A DNA stretch of 45,677 nucleotides from NCBI GenBank assembly GCA_028288085.1, contig JAQBOK010000276.1:1-45677 (forward strand), in the 5' to 3' direction. Within the stretch, counting starts at the first letter, position 1. Every line of letters begins with the position of its first letter. Of the stretch, positions 19,557 to 28,048 are shown one piece after another. The translations under genes were made by a program, and so were the position numbers. The notes beneath the pieces are model-generated. The model had not been told where the DNA came from, did no database searches, and worked only from the letters and a program-made list of their open reading frames with translations. This DNA is from Mucilaginibacter sp. (GTDB lineage: Bacteria > Bacteroidota > Bacteroidia > Sphingobacteriales > Sphingobacteriaceae).

Positions 19557-19616
19557 TCTACCGGGGCTTTAATTTGCAGGGTTTTAGCCCACATTTTTAC
19601 TAATTTATTAAATTGT

Positions 19617-21044
19617 TTATAGTTCTAAGAAGTATTTAGAAAAATTTAACAATTCCTGTTCTGCAAAACGTTTAGCTAACAATTGTAAGCCTAACGGCAA
19701 ACCTTTGTTATTATTTCCTGCAGGCAAGGAAATAGCCGGTACGCCGGCTAATGATGCTTGTACGGTAAAAATGTCATAAAGATACATTACAACGGGATCT
19801 TTTTCGGTTTTGCCGATCTTAAACGCCGGCTCGGGAGCTGTGGGAGTTAAAATGAAGTCGTATTCCTCTAATAAACTATCTGTTTTTTCTTTTATTAATC
19901 TGCGTACTTTTTGCGCCTTTGCATAATAGGCATCATAATATCCTGCGCTCAGCACAAATGTTCCCAGCATAATGCGACGCTTTACCTCTTTTCCAAAACC
20001 TTCAGAGCGGGAGCGTTTGTAGGTAGATTGCAAGTCGACGGCCTCAGGGCTTCTGTAACCATAGTGCACCCCGTCATACCGGGCCAGGTTAGAGGAAGCT
20101 TCGGCTGTTGCTAATATGTAATAAGCAGGAACTATATAATCCAGGTAATCAAATGCTATCGCTTTAACTGTATGGCCATCGGCGCGCAGCTTATCAATAT
20201 AATTTACAAGTGTGCTTTTAACTTCGCTATTAACACCCGGGCTTGTAAGGGCTTCCTGTAAGTAAGCTATCTTCTTTTTTGACGAAGACGCTGATAATTC
20301 GTTACTGTATGAAGGCACCGGCACCTGCGCCAATGTGCTGTCATAGTCATCTGCACCAGCCATAATTTCTAATAAAAGAGCAGCGTCTTCTATTGACCTT
20401 GTTATTGGGCCAACCTGGTCAAATGATGATGCATAAGCAATAATACCATGCCTTGATATACTGCCATAAGTAGGTTTCAAACCTATTAAACCGCAAAAAG
20501 AGGCAGGCTGTCTTACCGAACCGCCAGTATCAGTGCCGATTGCAGCATGGCACATGTTTGCCTGTACCGCCACCGCAGAGCCACCTGATGAACCACCCGG
20601 AACCCTGCTATTATCTGCATAATTTTTTACCGGACCAAAATATGAGTTCTCGTTGGACGCGCCCATTGCAAACTCATCGCAGTTGCAGCGACCTATAATT
20701 ATAGCGTCTTCGGCCAACAGGCGTTCAACAACGGTAGATGAATAAATAGAAGTAAACCCTTCCAGAATTTTAGAAGAAGCCGAAACTTTGTGCCCTTTAT
20801 AGCAAATGTTATCTTTTATAGCGATCACCATGCCTGCCAGTCTGCCGGAGGTGCCCGCTTTAATGCGTTCATCAACTATTTTTGAGGCAGATAGTGCTTC
20901 CTGATCAAACACCTCATTAAAAGCATTCAGATGAGTATTTACACTGATCTGGTCCAGGTAGTTCTTCACCAGCCTTTCAACTGTGACGCTTCCACTGTAT
21001 AATTCCTTCTTTATTTCAGCTAAAGAAGAATAAAATTTAGCCAT
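19617..21044 (-). CDS. gatA: Glutamyl-tRNA(Gln)/Asp-tRNA(Asn) amidotransferase subunit A
   Basis: A 475-residue amidase-signature protein of normal GatA length. The Ser-cis-Ser-Lys triad is visible as Lys77 (VIAIKDNI), Ser152 (PGGSSGGSA) and Ser176 (GTDTGGSVRQPAS). GatA releases ammonia from glutamine and passes it to GatB, which amidates misacylated Glu-tRNA(Gln). Family motifs such as 'GRCNCDEFAMGASNENS' separate it from other amidases. gatB and gatC are not in the window. The ATG lies only a few bases downstream of a hairpin with a U-tract (21058-21100), so expression may depend on readthrough of that structure. Confidence 0.96.
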   Translation of the reverse strand: MAKFYSSLAEIKKELYSGSVTVERLVKNYLDQISVNTHLNAFNEVFDQEALSASKIVDERIKAGTSGRLAGMVIAIKDNICYKGHKVSASSKILEGFTSIYSSTVVERLLAEDAIIIGRCNCDEFAMGASNENSYFGPVKNYADNSRVPGGSSGGSAVAVQANMCHAAIGTDTGGSVRQPASFCGLIGLKPTYGSISRHGIIAYASSFDQVGPITRSIEDAALLLEIMAGADDYDSTLAQVPVPSYSNELSASSSKKKIAYLQEALTSPGVNSEVKSTLVNYIDKLRADGHTVKAIAFDYLDYIVPAYYILATAEASSNLARYDGVHYGYRSPEAVDLQSTYKRSRSEGFGKEVKRRIMLGTFVLSAGYYDAYYAKAQKVRRLIKEKTDSLLEEYDFILTPTAPEPAFKIGKTEKDPVVMYLYDIFTVQASLAGVPAISLPAGNNNKGLPLGLQLLAKRFAEQELLNFSKYFLEL

Positions 21045-21057
21045 GGGCCTAAAATAG

Positions 21058-21100
21058 AAAAAACTTATCTGTTGAAATAGAAATTTCGGCAGATAAGTTT
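21058..21100 (-). terminator. Terminator or attenuator hairpin between tatA and gatA
   Basis: On the minus strand an 11-bp perfect stem (21090-21100 with 21061-21071), extended inside by GAAAT/ATTTC, is followed by six T residues. It ends the Tat gene pair but sits 13 bp before the gatA ATG, leaving almost no room for a separate gatA promoter. Confidence 0.75.
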
Positions 21101-21125
21101 ATAAGTAAAAAGCTATAAGCAGAAG

Positions 21126-21175
21126 TTCTCTCTAAACCTGCCTGCTTGCGGGCAGGTCTGCTCACTGCAGGAGAA
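21126..21175. repeat. Intergenic palindromic element
   Basis: The core is ACCTGCC-TGCTTGCG-GGCAGGT (21136-21157). A small CTGC/GCAG hairpin follows (21158-21170), and outer TTCTC/GAGAA arms enclose both. It is GC-rich in AT-rich surroundings. It resembles dispersed 'acctgcc...ggcaggt' palindromes of Bacteroidota genomes, from memory and unchecked. Confidence 0.55.
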
Positions 21176-21198
21176 ATTTTTAAATTAATCTTTAAGGA

Positions 21199-21387
21199 TT
21201 AATTTTTAGGTTTTTCTTCTGTTGTTGTAGTGTTTGTCGGATTGTTATTTTCGCCGTTTTGTGCGTCTTTAAATTCCTTCATGCCTTTTCCCAAGCCTTT
21301 CATTAGTTCAGGAATTTTTTTTCCACCAAACAATATCAATATTGCAATGATGATCAGAATAAGTTCTGGTGCGCCTAATGAGCCCAT
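21199..21387 (-). CDS. tatA: Twin-arginine translocase TatA/TatE family protein
   Basis: A 62-residue TatA. A short N-terminus leads to one membrane helix ([14 protein letters not shown]), the FGGKKIPEL hinge, and an amphipathic helix '[14 protein letters not shown]', followed by a short polar tail rich in Asn, Thr and Lys. TatA forms the pore-like assembly that moves folded proteins across the inner membrane. It lies 28 bp downstream of a second, longer TatA/B-type gene and ends before a hairpin terminator. tatC is not in the window. Confidence 0.95.
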   Translation of the reverse strand: MGSLGAPELILIIIAILILFGGKKIPELMKGLGKGMKEFKDAQNGENNNPTNTTTTEEKPKN

Positions 21388-21415
21388 GATTTTTAAGTTT
21401 TATGTTATAATTTAT

Positions 21416-21895
21416 TTATTCGTGTGTTATTTTAGCAGGTTCGGTCTTGGTGTCTGCAGTTTTATCAGAAATTTCTGAGTGACTTTCAGTTATATGGTTA
21501 TCTGAAACAAGCTCATGGTTTTCAACAAAAGGCAGGGTATTAGCTACACCATGTGTTTCTGTTACCGGCTGAGCTAAATCATGCTCATTACCTGTAACTT
21601 CATGCTGTTCTAAAGAAAGATGTCCCTCTACGGCAGGCAACTCATGAGGAGCTTCGGGAACAGGAGTAGCATTAACTGCGGTTTCTTCTGCCTTTCTGTC
21701 TTCGTAGCTATTTATCTGATTGGTTATTTCACGTTTCACACCTTCTGACGCATCCTTAAAATCACGAATCCCCTTCCCCAAACCACGTGCAATTTCAGGA
21801 AGTTTTTCACCGCCAAAAAGTAACAGCGCTACAAAAACGATCAATATCATCTCCGGACCGCCTATGTTTAAAAATAATAAAACCGAACTAAACAT
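21416..21895 (-). CDS. TatA/TatB-type protein with long acidic, His-rich tail
   Basis: A 159-residue protein. The first ~60 residues are a full TatA/B module: membrane helix ILIVFVALLLF, hinge FGGEKLPEI, amphipathic helix 'ARGLGKGIRDFKDA'. The remaining ~100 residues form a low-complexity tail with many Glu, His and Thr and repeated 'xxENHELVSDNH', 'TESHSE' type words. The Glu in the membrane-proximal part and the long tail could fit a TatB-like role, but the hinge and amphipathic helix are TatA-like, so I leave it as TatA/B family. It is first of the two-gene Tat unit and has a TATATTTG box 18 nt before its ATG. Confidence 0.9.
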   Translation of the reverse strand: MFSSVLLFLNIGGPEMILIVFVALLLFGGEKLPEIARGLGKGIRDFKDASEGVKREITNQINSYEDRKAEETAVNATPVPEAPHELPAVEGHLSLEQHEVTGNEHDLAQPVTETHGVANTLPFVENHELVSDNHITESHSEISDKTADTKTEPAKITHE

Positions 21896-21913
21896 ACTTT
21901 TTCAATTAATTTA

Positions 21914-21921
21914 CAAATATA
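21914..21921 (-). promoter_or_regulatory. Putative -7 box of the Tat genes (TATATTTG)
   Basis: The minus-strand TATATTTG fits TAnnTTTG. A TTTG lies 15 nt upstream of it, shorter than the usual spacing. The predicted leader is about 13 nt. Confidence 0.45.
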
Positions 21922-21954
21922 GATAATTATATGGCACAAAGTTTAAAACAATTA

Positions 21955-23250
21955 TCAATCAGGGACAAGCCATATTTTTGGATTCACCGGACTTGAGCCT
22001 TTCCACAACTGGAAATTGACCTCGGGTATACCCTGTGAGCTTTCGGTAGCCGCTATGCCAATGTTCTGTTTAGTGCCTACTTTTTGCCCTTTTCCCACAC
22101 TCACTGATTTTAAATTTGAATACACTGTGAAATATTCACCATGCCTTATTATAATGGTATACGTGCCGTAAATATTGTTTATACTGGCTACGTTTCCTTC
22201 AAATACCGCCCTTACTGAGGCATCCTGGTTGGTTTTTATTTCAATACCATTGCTCTCGCTTTTTATACCTTCGGTGTAGTAAACACCAAAGCCTTGTATC
22301 ACTACACCATTAGCTACCGGCCAGGGCAAACTTCCCTTGTTACCCAAAAAATCATTTGATAATTTGGCCGCTTCCGGGGTCGCATTTAAAACTTCACTTG
22401 CTGTAGAGTTTTTTGTAATGGCCTTTTTAGGGGCTGTAACATTTTTGTTATCACTATTTGCGGCAGCGGCATTTGCCAGTTTGGCTGCCCTTGCCGCCTC
22501 TTCTTCAGCCTTACGCCTTGCTTCGGCTATTTCACGGCGTATTGCAGCGTTTATTTCTTCTTTAGTTTTGGCGATCTTTCGTTGCAGGTCTTTTTGCTGT
22601 TCCTTCAATTGCCCCTGCTGTTTTGACAGATCGTCCACCACTTTGGCCTGGTCATTTTTTTGTTTGCCCAGTGTTTGCTTTTCCTTAACCTGATCTACAA
22701 GCAAGGTGCTCTTTTGCTTTTTGGTGTTATCCAATTCCACAATTTTTACATGCAGGTCTTTTTCTGTACCCTCAATGTATTGCGCCTGCCGCTCACGATA
22801 AGAACCAAATTGTTGTAAATATTTTAAACGTTTATATGACTGGTTAAAGTCTTTTGCAGCAAAAATAAACATCAATTTATTGTAGGAGCTTTGATTTCGA
22901 TAAGCAAAAAGTATCATTGCCGCATATTCCTTTTTAAGCATATCCAACTGTCCCTGTAAACTATGTACGGTATTATTGCTTTCGGAGATTTGATTATCTA
23001 GAATTCTTACTTCAGAATTTATTGCCGTGATCTTTTCTTCGCGCAGGTTGATTTGCGCTTTTAGCAGGCTTAATTGTTTTAACGTGCTTTTTTTATTGTT
23101 TGCTGTTTCCTCGTATTCGCGGTTAAGTTTTTCAAGCTCTTCGTTATATTTATCACGACGGCGTTTTAATTCATCACTGCTTTGCGCATGTGCGTTTACC
23201 GCAATAAAAACACCAAGCAGAAAGAACACTATTTTTAAAAATCTCATCAT
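21955..23250 (-). CDS. EnvC-like murein hydrolase activator (degenerate M23/LytM)
   Basis: A 431-residue exported protein. The signal peptide ends near residue 22 (NAHA-Q). Residues ~25-270 are a long coiled coil rich in Glu, Lys and Gln, and residues ~315-431 are a LytM (peptidase M23) domain. The zinc ligands of active M23 enzymes are missing: the HxGID position reads SNGIEI, the HxH position reads VYSNLK, and the last His motif reads VNFQLW. As with E. coli EnvC, a coiled coil plus inactive LytM suggests an activator of N-acetylmuramoyl amidases at division rather than an enzyme. It is the last gene of the flippase - dut - TPR - DUF4292 - envC-like operon, 15 bp after the DUF4292 gene. Confidence 0.92.
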   Translation of the reverse strand: MMRFLKIVFFLLGVFIAVNAHAQSSDELKRRRDKYNEELEKLNREYEETANNKKSTLKQLSLLKAQINLREEKITAINSEVRILDNQISESNNTVHSLQGQLDMLKKEYAAMILFAYRNQSSYNKLMFIFAAKDFNQSYKRLKYLQQFGSYRERQAQYIEGTEKDLHVKIVELDNTKKQKSTLLVDQVKEKQTLGKQKNDQAKVVDDLSKQQGQLKEQQKDLQRKIAKTKEEINAAIRREIAEARRKAEEEAARAAKLANAAAANSDNKNVTAPKKAITKNSTASEVLNATPEAAKLSNDFLGNKGSLPWPVANGVVIQGFGVYYTEGIKSESNGIEIKTNQDASVRAVFEGNVASINNIYGTYTIIIRHGEYFTVYSNLKSVSVGKGQKVGTKQNIGIAATESSQGIPEVNFQLWKGSSPVNPKIWLVPD

Positions 23251-23265
23251 TCAAAAATATAAATT

Positions 23266-24054
23266 TTAATTAGCCGCCGAGTAGCTTGACGGAATACTAA
23301 AAGGATATTGCAGTGGCAAGTCAAAATCTACTTTAATGTAATGTAAATTCACCTGCATTTTTTTCGCCTTTACAGTTGAGGCAATATTTATTTGCGATGG
23401 TACCACCCTGTTCGCAACCTGCATAAAAGCCGAATTGCTCACTTGTATTGATTGTCCTTCGCTTTGGTTTGATAATTCAGTCTGATTAACTTTCATATCA
23501 GGCCCTATTAACAAGCTATAAACCAATTCCTGTAAATTGCCAGATAGTTTCACGCTTCCACTATCGGCCTGCAATTTAGTATTCTCATTTAATAATTGTG
23601 GAATAGCATTACCAACCAACAAAGCCTCAAGGCTGCTATAGTCAATTTGGCTGGTGGTGTATTTGTAAATATAATTGAAAGGCTTTTTAAAATACACGCC
23701 TTGCAGTTTGTTGATGACTAATAAGCTATCGGGGGTGATGAGCGCACGGGCCACTTCAATGCCCGCTATGGCAGTTACCGAAACCCATATCTTTTGCCCT
23801 TTACTGATGCGGATATTCAGGGTAACATCATTACTGCTCCCATTGATATCCAGTTGAGTGCGGGCTTTGGCGGAGAAGGTATTGAAATTCGCCTGGCCCT
23901 GCCGTATCGCATTTAATTTATTTGTGTTAGCAACACTTGCAGATGCTGTATCCGTCAGCTTGCGATTGGCAACAAGCTGTTTATGGGCTTTGCAACTAAC
24001 AATAGCTAATACACAACAAATGATGAGCAGCTTATTCAATATATTTTTTTTCAT
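23266..24054 (-). CDS. DUF4292 lipoprotein
   Basis: A 262-residue lipoprotein. A lysine-rich start and a hydrophobic segment lead to the lipobox AIVSC, with Cys21 as the acylation site. The body matches the DUF4292 pattern in Bacteroidota: an N-terminal 'FNTFSAKARTQLDINGSSND' segment followed by alternating beta strands. The fold is probably of the LolA/LolB type, which would suggest lipid or lipoprotein handling, but that is an inference. The start overlaps the end of the TPR gene by 23 bp, so translation is likely coupled. The last residues (PFSIPSSYSAAN) show no anchor. Confidence 0.9.
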   Translation of the reverse strand: MKKNILNKLLIICCVLAIVSCKAHKQLVANRKLTDTASASVANTNKLNAIRQGQANFNTFSAKARTQLDINGSSNDVTLNIRISKGQKIWVSVTAIAGIEVARALITPDSLLVINKLQGVYFKKPFNYIYKYTTSQIDYSSLEALLVGNAIPQLLNENTKLQADSGSVKLSGNLQELVYSLLIGPDMKVNQTELSNQSEGQSIQVSNSAFMQVANRVVPSQINIASTVKAKKMQVNLHYIKVDFDLPLQYPFSIPSSYSAAN

Positions 24055-25774
24055 TGATCTTGCGTTCTAAAACCGGCGAACCGCCGCCATATTCTTTTGC
24101 CTTTTTCCAATTTTGGACAGCAGCATTTGAATCGCCTAAATAAAATAAAATATCGCCATAATGTTCGGTTTGTATAGCGCTATGATCTTTATCGTGTGCT
24201 AAGGCCTTTTCCATCCATAACCTGGCATCGGCATATTTCTTTTGCTTAAACAGTATCCAAGCGTAGGTATCCTCAAAAGATGCTGTATTAGGTTGTAATT
24301 CATTTGACTGCTTTGACATTTCAGCCGCCTTATCTAAAGAGGTACCTCTTACCGACAAATAGTAAGCATAATTGTTCAGGGTGTAAGCATTATTGGGATT
24401 ATAGCTTAATGATTTCTCGTACGCTTCATCTGATTTTTGATTATCATCCAGTGAATGATAGCAATCACCAAGTGAAGAAAAGCCCTGGGAAAGAAGTTCT
24501 TTATCCTGGGTTTCCAGCGTGGTAGCATTTTTGATATACCCTAAAGCTTTTTTATAATCCTTTTTTTGTTGCCATGCTACGCCTACCAAATAATTAAGCC
24601 ACGCCTGGTTTGGAAAAAGTGATAAGGCATTTTCGCCATCTTTCAATGCTTCGTCTAACTGATTTTCTCCTAATTCAAGCCTTATCAGTTGCTCCTGTAC
24701 TTCATATACCTGTCCGTTTAGTTCTACTGATTTTTTGTAACAGGCTTTTGCATCTTTGTATTTTTCATTTTGCACTAACATATCGCCATAAAGTGCGTAA
24801 GCCCTTGAGTCATCCGGATGGGCAACGGTTAATAGCCGGCTCAATTCAAGCGCGCTGGCTTTGGCGTTAGGGTCCGGGAATTTTGGCAGATATCCCAAAA
24901 CGATCTTTATTTTTTGGTCAATTTCCAGGCTGGGGGCGGCAAAAGCCAATGTCAATTCATTAAAACTATTTTCATAACTCTTTTTATCCCGATAAATATC
25001 GGCAAGCGCCAAATGCACCTGTCCATTATCGGGATTCAGTTTTTCGGCAGTTTGTAATACCTTGAGTGCTTTATCAGCTAATCCGTTTGAATTATAAACC
25101 TCGCCAAGAAGCAGATAATATTTTATTTGAGAGGGGTTAGCCACTATCATACCTTCCAGGTCGGCAGCAGCCTGGTCGATTTTACCCTGTTTGAGATAAA
25201 TTTTTTCGCGGGCGGCAACAATTTCATCTGTAAGACCTGTTACCTGTTCTAATTGTTTATAAACAGACAGTGCACCATCATATTTTTTCTCCTGGAAAAA
25301 AACGGTCGCCTTATCAAAATAGTAATCGGGCTTATCAGGGTCAATCCTTATCAGTTCATTAAAAACATTCTCCAGCTTGGTTATATCGTTATTCTTTTCA
25401 TAACAATCAGCCAGGGCTACCCAGTACCATTCGTTGTCGGGTTTAACAGTTACTGCCTTTTCTAACAGATCCTGCGCATCAGGATAATCGTTTTGTACTT
25501 TTTTCAAATTGGCAAGCTCAAACATCGAAGCATCATTTGCCGGGTCCGTTTGCAGCACCTGATTAAATAATTCTGTTGCAAGGGTAAAGTTCTCAATTGT
25601 TTTTTCGCGAAGAGCGGAAAAGAAAAGCTGCCTTACAGTAGTGCTATCGCCTGGTGTCATTGGTTTCCCAACAACAATAACCACACGGTTGCCCTTAGCC
25701 TTTTCTCCATTTTGCGCGAAAACAAAAGCCGGCAGCACTAAATACCATAATAATATAAACAGCTTTTGTTTCAT
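24032..25774 (-). CDS. Secreted tetratricopeptide repeat protein
   Basis: A 580-residue periplasmic or surface protein. It has a signal peptide (residues 1-20, ending VFA-Q) and then tetratricopeptide repeats covering most of the chain, such as 'LFNQVLQTDPANDASMFELANL', 'DLLEKAVTVKPDNEWY', and 'SYNPNNAYTLNNYAYYL' near the end. TPR solenoids bind other proteins. Position next to DUF4292 and EnvC-like genes suggests an envelope assembly scaffold, but no specific role is visible. Its ATG shares one base with the dut stop (TAATG), and its end overlaps the DUF4292 gene by 23 bp. Confidence 0.92.
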   Translation of the reverse strand: MKQKLFILLWYLVLPAFVFAQNGEKAKGNRVVIVVGKPMTPGDSTTVRQLFFSALREKTIENFTLATELFNQVLQTDPANDASMFELANLKKVQNDYPDAQDLLEKAVTVKPDNEWYWVALADCYEKNNDITKLENVFNELIRIDPDKPDYYFDKATVFFQEKKYDGALSVYKQLEQVTGLTDEIVAAREKIYLKQGKIDQAAADLEGMIVANPSQIKYYLLLGEVYNSNGLADKALKVLQTAEKLNPDNGQVHLALADIYRDKKSYENSFNELTLAFAAPSLEIDQKIKIVLGYLPKFPDPNAKASALELSRLLTVAHPDDSRAYALYGDMLVQNEKYKDAKACYKKSVELNGQVYEVQEQLIRLELGENQLDEALKDGENALSLFPNQAWLNYLVGVAWQQKKDYKKALGYIKNATTLETQDKELLSQGFSSLGDCYHSLDDNQKSDEAYEKSLSYNPNNAYTLNNYAYYLSVRGTSLDKAAEMSKQSNELQPNTASFEDTYAWILFKQKKYADARLWMEKALAHDKDHSAIQTEHYGDILFYLGDSNAAVQNWKKAKEYGGGSPVLERKINEKKYIE

Positions 25775-26208
25775 TATCCTATTCCTGTATGACCATAACC
25801 GCCGGTTCCCCTTGTGGTTTCATTCAAAATCTCCACCTCATCCCAATTAACCTTTTCGTGCTTTGCTATTATCATTTGTGCTATCCTGTCGCCCGAATTG
25901 ATCTCAAATGGCTCTGTTGATAAATTGATCAGCAAGACTTTAATTTCGCCGCGATAATCTGCATCAATAGTGCCGGGCGAATTCACAATACTTATTCCAT
26001 GTTTAAATGCCAGTCCGCTACGCGGCCGTATCTGTGCTTCAAATCCTTCGGGCAACTCAATATGTAAACCGGTTGGTACCAATTTACGTTCCATTGGGTT
26101 AAGCCGTTCCGGGCTTTCCAGGTCGGCACGCAGGTCCATACCTGCTGAATGTATTGTTTCGTACGCCGGTAAATTATTTTTAGACTTGTTTATTATCCTG
26201 ATGTTCAT
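25774..26208 (-). CDS. dut: dUTP diphosphatase
   Basis: A 144-residue trimeric dUTPase. The conserved motifs appear in order: motif 1 'AGMDLRAD' (22-29), motif 2 'RPRSGLA' (61-67), motif 3 '[10 protein letters not shown]' with the catalytic Asp (79-88), motif 4 'GDRIAQMII', and motif 5 '[10 protein letters not shown]' near the C-terminus. It hydrolyses dUTP to dUMP and pyrophosphate, keeping uracil out of DNA. The start overlaps the flippase stop by 4 bp and the stop overlaps the TPR start by 1 bp, so it is translationally coupled within an envelope operon. Confidence 0.98.
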   Translation of the reverse strand: MNIRIINKSKNNLPAYETIHSAGMDLRADLESPERLNPMERKLVPTGLHIELPEGFEAQIRPRSGLAFKHGISIVNSPGTIDADYRGEIKVLLINLSTEPFEINSGDRIAQMIIAKHEKVNWDEVEILNETTRGTGGYGHTGIG

Positions 26209-27692
26209 CGTTTACTTAATAAAGTTTTTAATTCCCTGCCCTCAAAATAATAAACCGCCAGCGCGTAAAGTATTAGTAAGGCGTTGCCTGCAAATATATT
26301 ACGCTTAAAAATATAGAACGATAAAAAAACGATTATAATTGAGGAAATGATATAAGCCAGGTTCTTTTTTATATTGTATGGGATAGGATAATTTTTTTGT
26401 CCCCATACATAGGATAGTACCATCATGGCAGCATAGGCAATTAAAGATGCCCATGCTGATGCCATATAGCTGTATTTGGGTATAAACAGCACATTTATTA
26501 CAATAGTCAATATGGCTCCGACACCTGAAATGTACAGACCATATTTGGTTTGATCAGAAAGCTTATACCATACGGATAAATTCATGTAGATGCCCAGGCT
26601 TACATAGCCGAAAAGTAATGGTGGCACCACATCCAAACCTACCCAGTATGATCTGTTATTAACATAATATTTGAGTATTTGTATATTAGCCGTAACAGCA
26701 ACAAATATTAAGCAAACGGTTATAACAAAGTAATTCATAATACGGGCATAGGTTTGCCCGGAGTTTTTGTTTTTGGCATGACTAAAGAAGAAGGGCTCGG
26801 CCCCTAAACGAAACGCCTGTATAAAAATGCTCAGAAATATAGATATTTTAGCACACCCGGAATAAACACCCACATCGTGCTCGCTAATATTTACGGGCAG
26901 CAATTTTCCTAATAATATCTTATCAAGGTTTTCATTAATAATGTATGATAAATTTGCAATCAATATAGGCCAGCTATAAATCAGCATATCCTTAAACATT
27001 GGACCATCAAATTTGATCCTTAACTCGAGCAACTCTGGTAGCAACATTAGGAACGTAATAAAGCTGGCAACCAGGTTCGATAAAAAAACATAAACTATCC
27101 AACCGTGTACAAACCATTGTTTAAACCAAACAGCGCCGGGTAAATTATGTGCTATGCAATAAGGTATACCGAATATAAAAACCAGGTTAAGTAACACCAT
27201 TACCGCGATATTCACCAACTTAACTACGCCATACCTCATAGGCCTGCCATCAGCACGTAATTTGGCGAAAGGGATAACGCACCACGCATCTAATACCAGG
27301 ATGCCAATAAAATACTTTATAAATAATTCGAACTCATTTTGAGGTGTATCCTTCCCGATCTTAATAAGGCCGGCTATGGTATGAGTGAATGGTAATGTTA
27401 GAAATAAAAATATGATGGATAACATAAACACCACCCAAAACCCATTATTGTAAACTTGTTTTTTGTTAGCCGTATCCTTGTTAAGATACCTGAAAAAAGT
27501 CGTTTCCATGCCAAATGCCAGTATAGCGTTCAGTATGGAAGCATAACTAAACATAGTGCTAAAAATACCATACACAGATGGGCGGTAGGCAGAAGTATAA
27601 AGCGGGGTGAGCAAAGAACTCAACAAACGTTGAACTATGGTACTGAAACCGTAAATGGCAGTTTGCCCTGCGAATTTTTTAGCTGTTGACAA
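26205..27692 (-). CDS. Wzx-like oligosaccharide flippase (MATE/MOP superfamily)
   Basis: A 495-residue polytopic membrane protein with about 12-14 hydrophobic segments. The N-terminus '[26 protein letters not shown]' is typical of polysaccharide biosynthesis flippases. These move lipid-linked sugars across the inner membrane. The most likely start is TTG at 27690-27692: the frame upstream holds about 9 codons without ATG or GTG, and the next in-frame Met lies about 47 residues downstream, past the conserved N-terminus. It is the first gene of a five-gene operon and overlaps dut by 4 bp. Its substrate is unknown, as no glycosyltransferases are nearby. Confidence 0.92.
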   Translation of the reverse strand: MSTAKKFAGQTAIYGFSTIVQRLLSSLLTPLYTSAYRPSVYGIFSTMFSYASILNAILAFGMETTFFRYLNKDTANKKQVYNNGFWVVFMLSIIFLFLTLPFTHTIAGLIKIGKDTPQNEFELFIKYFIGILVLDAWCVIPFAKLRADGRPMRYGVVKLVNIAVMVLLNLVFIFGIPYCIAHNLPGAVWFKQWFVHGWIVYVFLSNLVASFITFLMLLPELLELRIKFDGPMFKDMLIYSWPILIANLSYIINENLDKILLGKLLPVNISEHDVGVYSGCAKISIFLSIFIQAFRLGAEPFFFSHAKNKNSGQTYARIMNYFVITVCLIFVAVTANIQILKYYVNNRSYWVGLDVVPPLLFGYVSLGIYMNLSVWYKLSDQTKYGLYISGVGAILTIVINVLFIPKYSYMASAWASLIAYAAMMVLSYVWGQKNYPIPYNIKKNLAYIISSIIIVFLSFYIFKRNIFAGNALLILYALAVYYFEGRELKTLLSKR

Positions 27693-27728
27693 TGATAAAT
27701 GGAAATAATTAAATTTTGACGGTTAAAT

Positions 27729-28007
27729 TCACCCTTTTCTTACCACATCAAAATTACGATAGTTTTTTAATTCACCTTCATGGCTTTCTACAGAAGTTAC
27801 CCTGGCATCTTCGGGTCCCTCATTACACCAGTCCAGGAACATACCGAGGCTAAGGCTATCTCCTTCGGCAGCGATAAACACATCACCATTAGGTTCATTT
27901 TTTATATAACCTTTCACACCCAATTGATCAGCCACTGCTTTTGTTGCGCCGCGAAAAAATACACCCTGTACCTTGCCCTTAACTACAATATCGATATGTT
28001 TAGTCAT
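27729..28007 (-). CDS. acyP: Acylphosphatase
   Basis: A 92-residue acylphosphatase of standard length. The phosphate loop 'GKVQGVFFRG' gives the catalytic Arg19, and 'GYIKNEPNGDV' gives the catalytic Asn37. The C-terminal half shows the usual 'EGPEDARVTSVE' motif. It hydrolyses acyl phosphates such as carbamoyl or 1,3-bisphosphoglycerate; its physiological role is unclear. A TATTTTTG box ends only 4 nt before the ATG, suggesting a near-leaderless mRNA. The amidohydrolase gene lies 41 bp upstream on the same strand. Confidence 0.97.
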   Translation of the reverse strand: MTKHIDIVVKGKVQGVFFRGATKAVADQLGVKGYIKNEPNGDVFIAAEGDSLSLGMFLDWCNEGPEDARVTSVESHEGELKNYRNFDVVRKG

Positions 28008-28011
28008 ATGG

Positions 28012-28019
28012 CAAAAATA
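28012..28019 (-). promoter_or_regulatory. Putative -7 box of acyP (TATTTTTG)
   Basis: The minus-strand TATTTTTG fits TAnnTTTG and lies 4 nt from the acyP ATG. If used, transcription would start at or beside the start codon. No clear -33 TTG at the usual distance was found. Confidence 0.35.
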
Positions 28020-28048
28020 ACTAATTCAAATCTAATCCTGGTTGAAGT

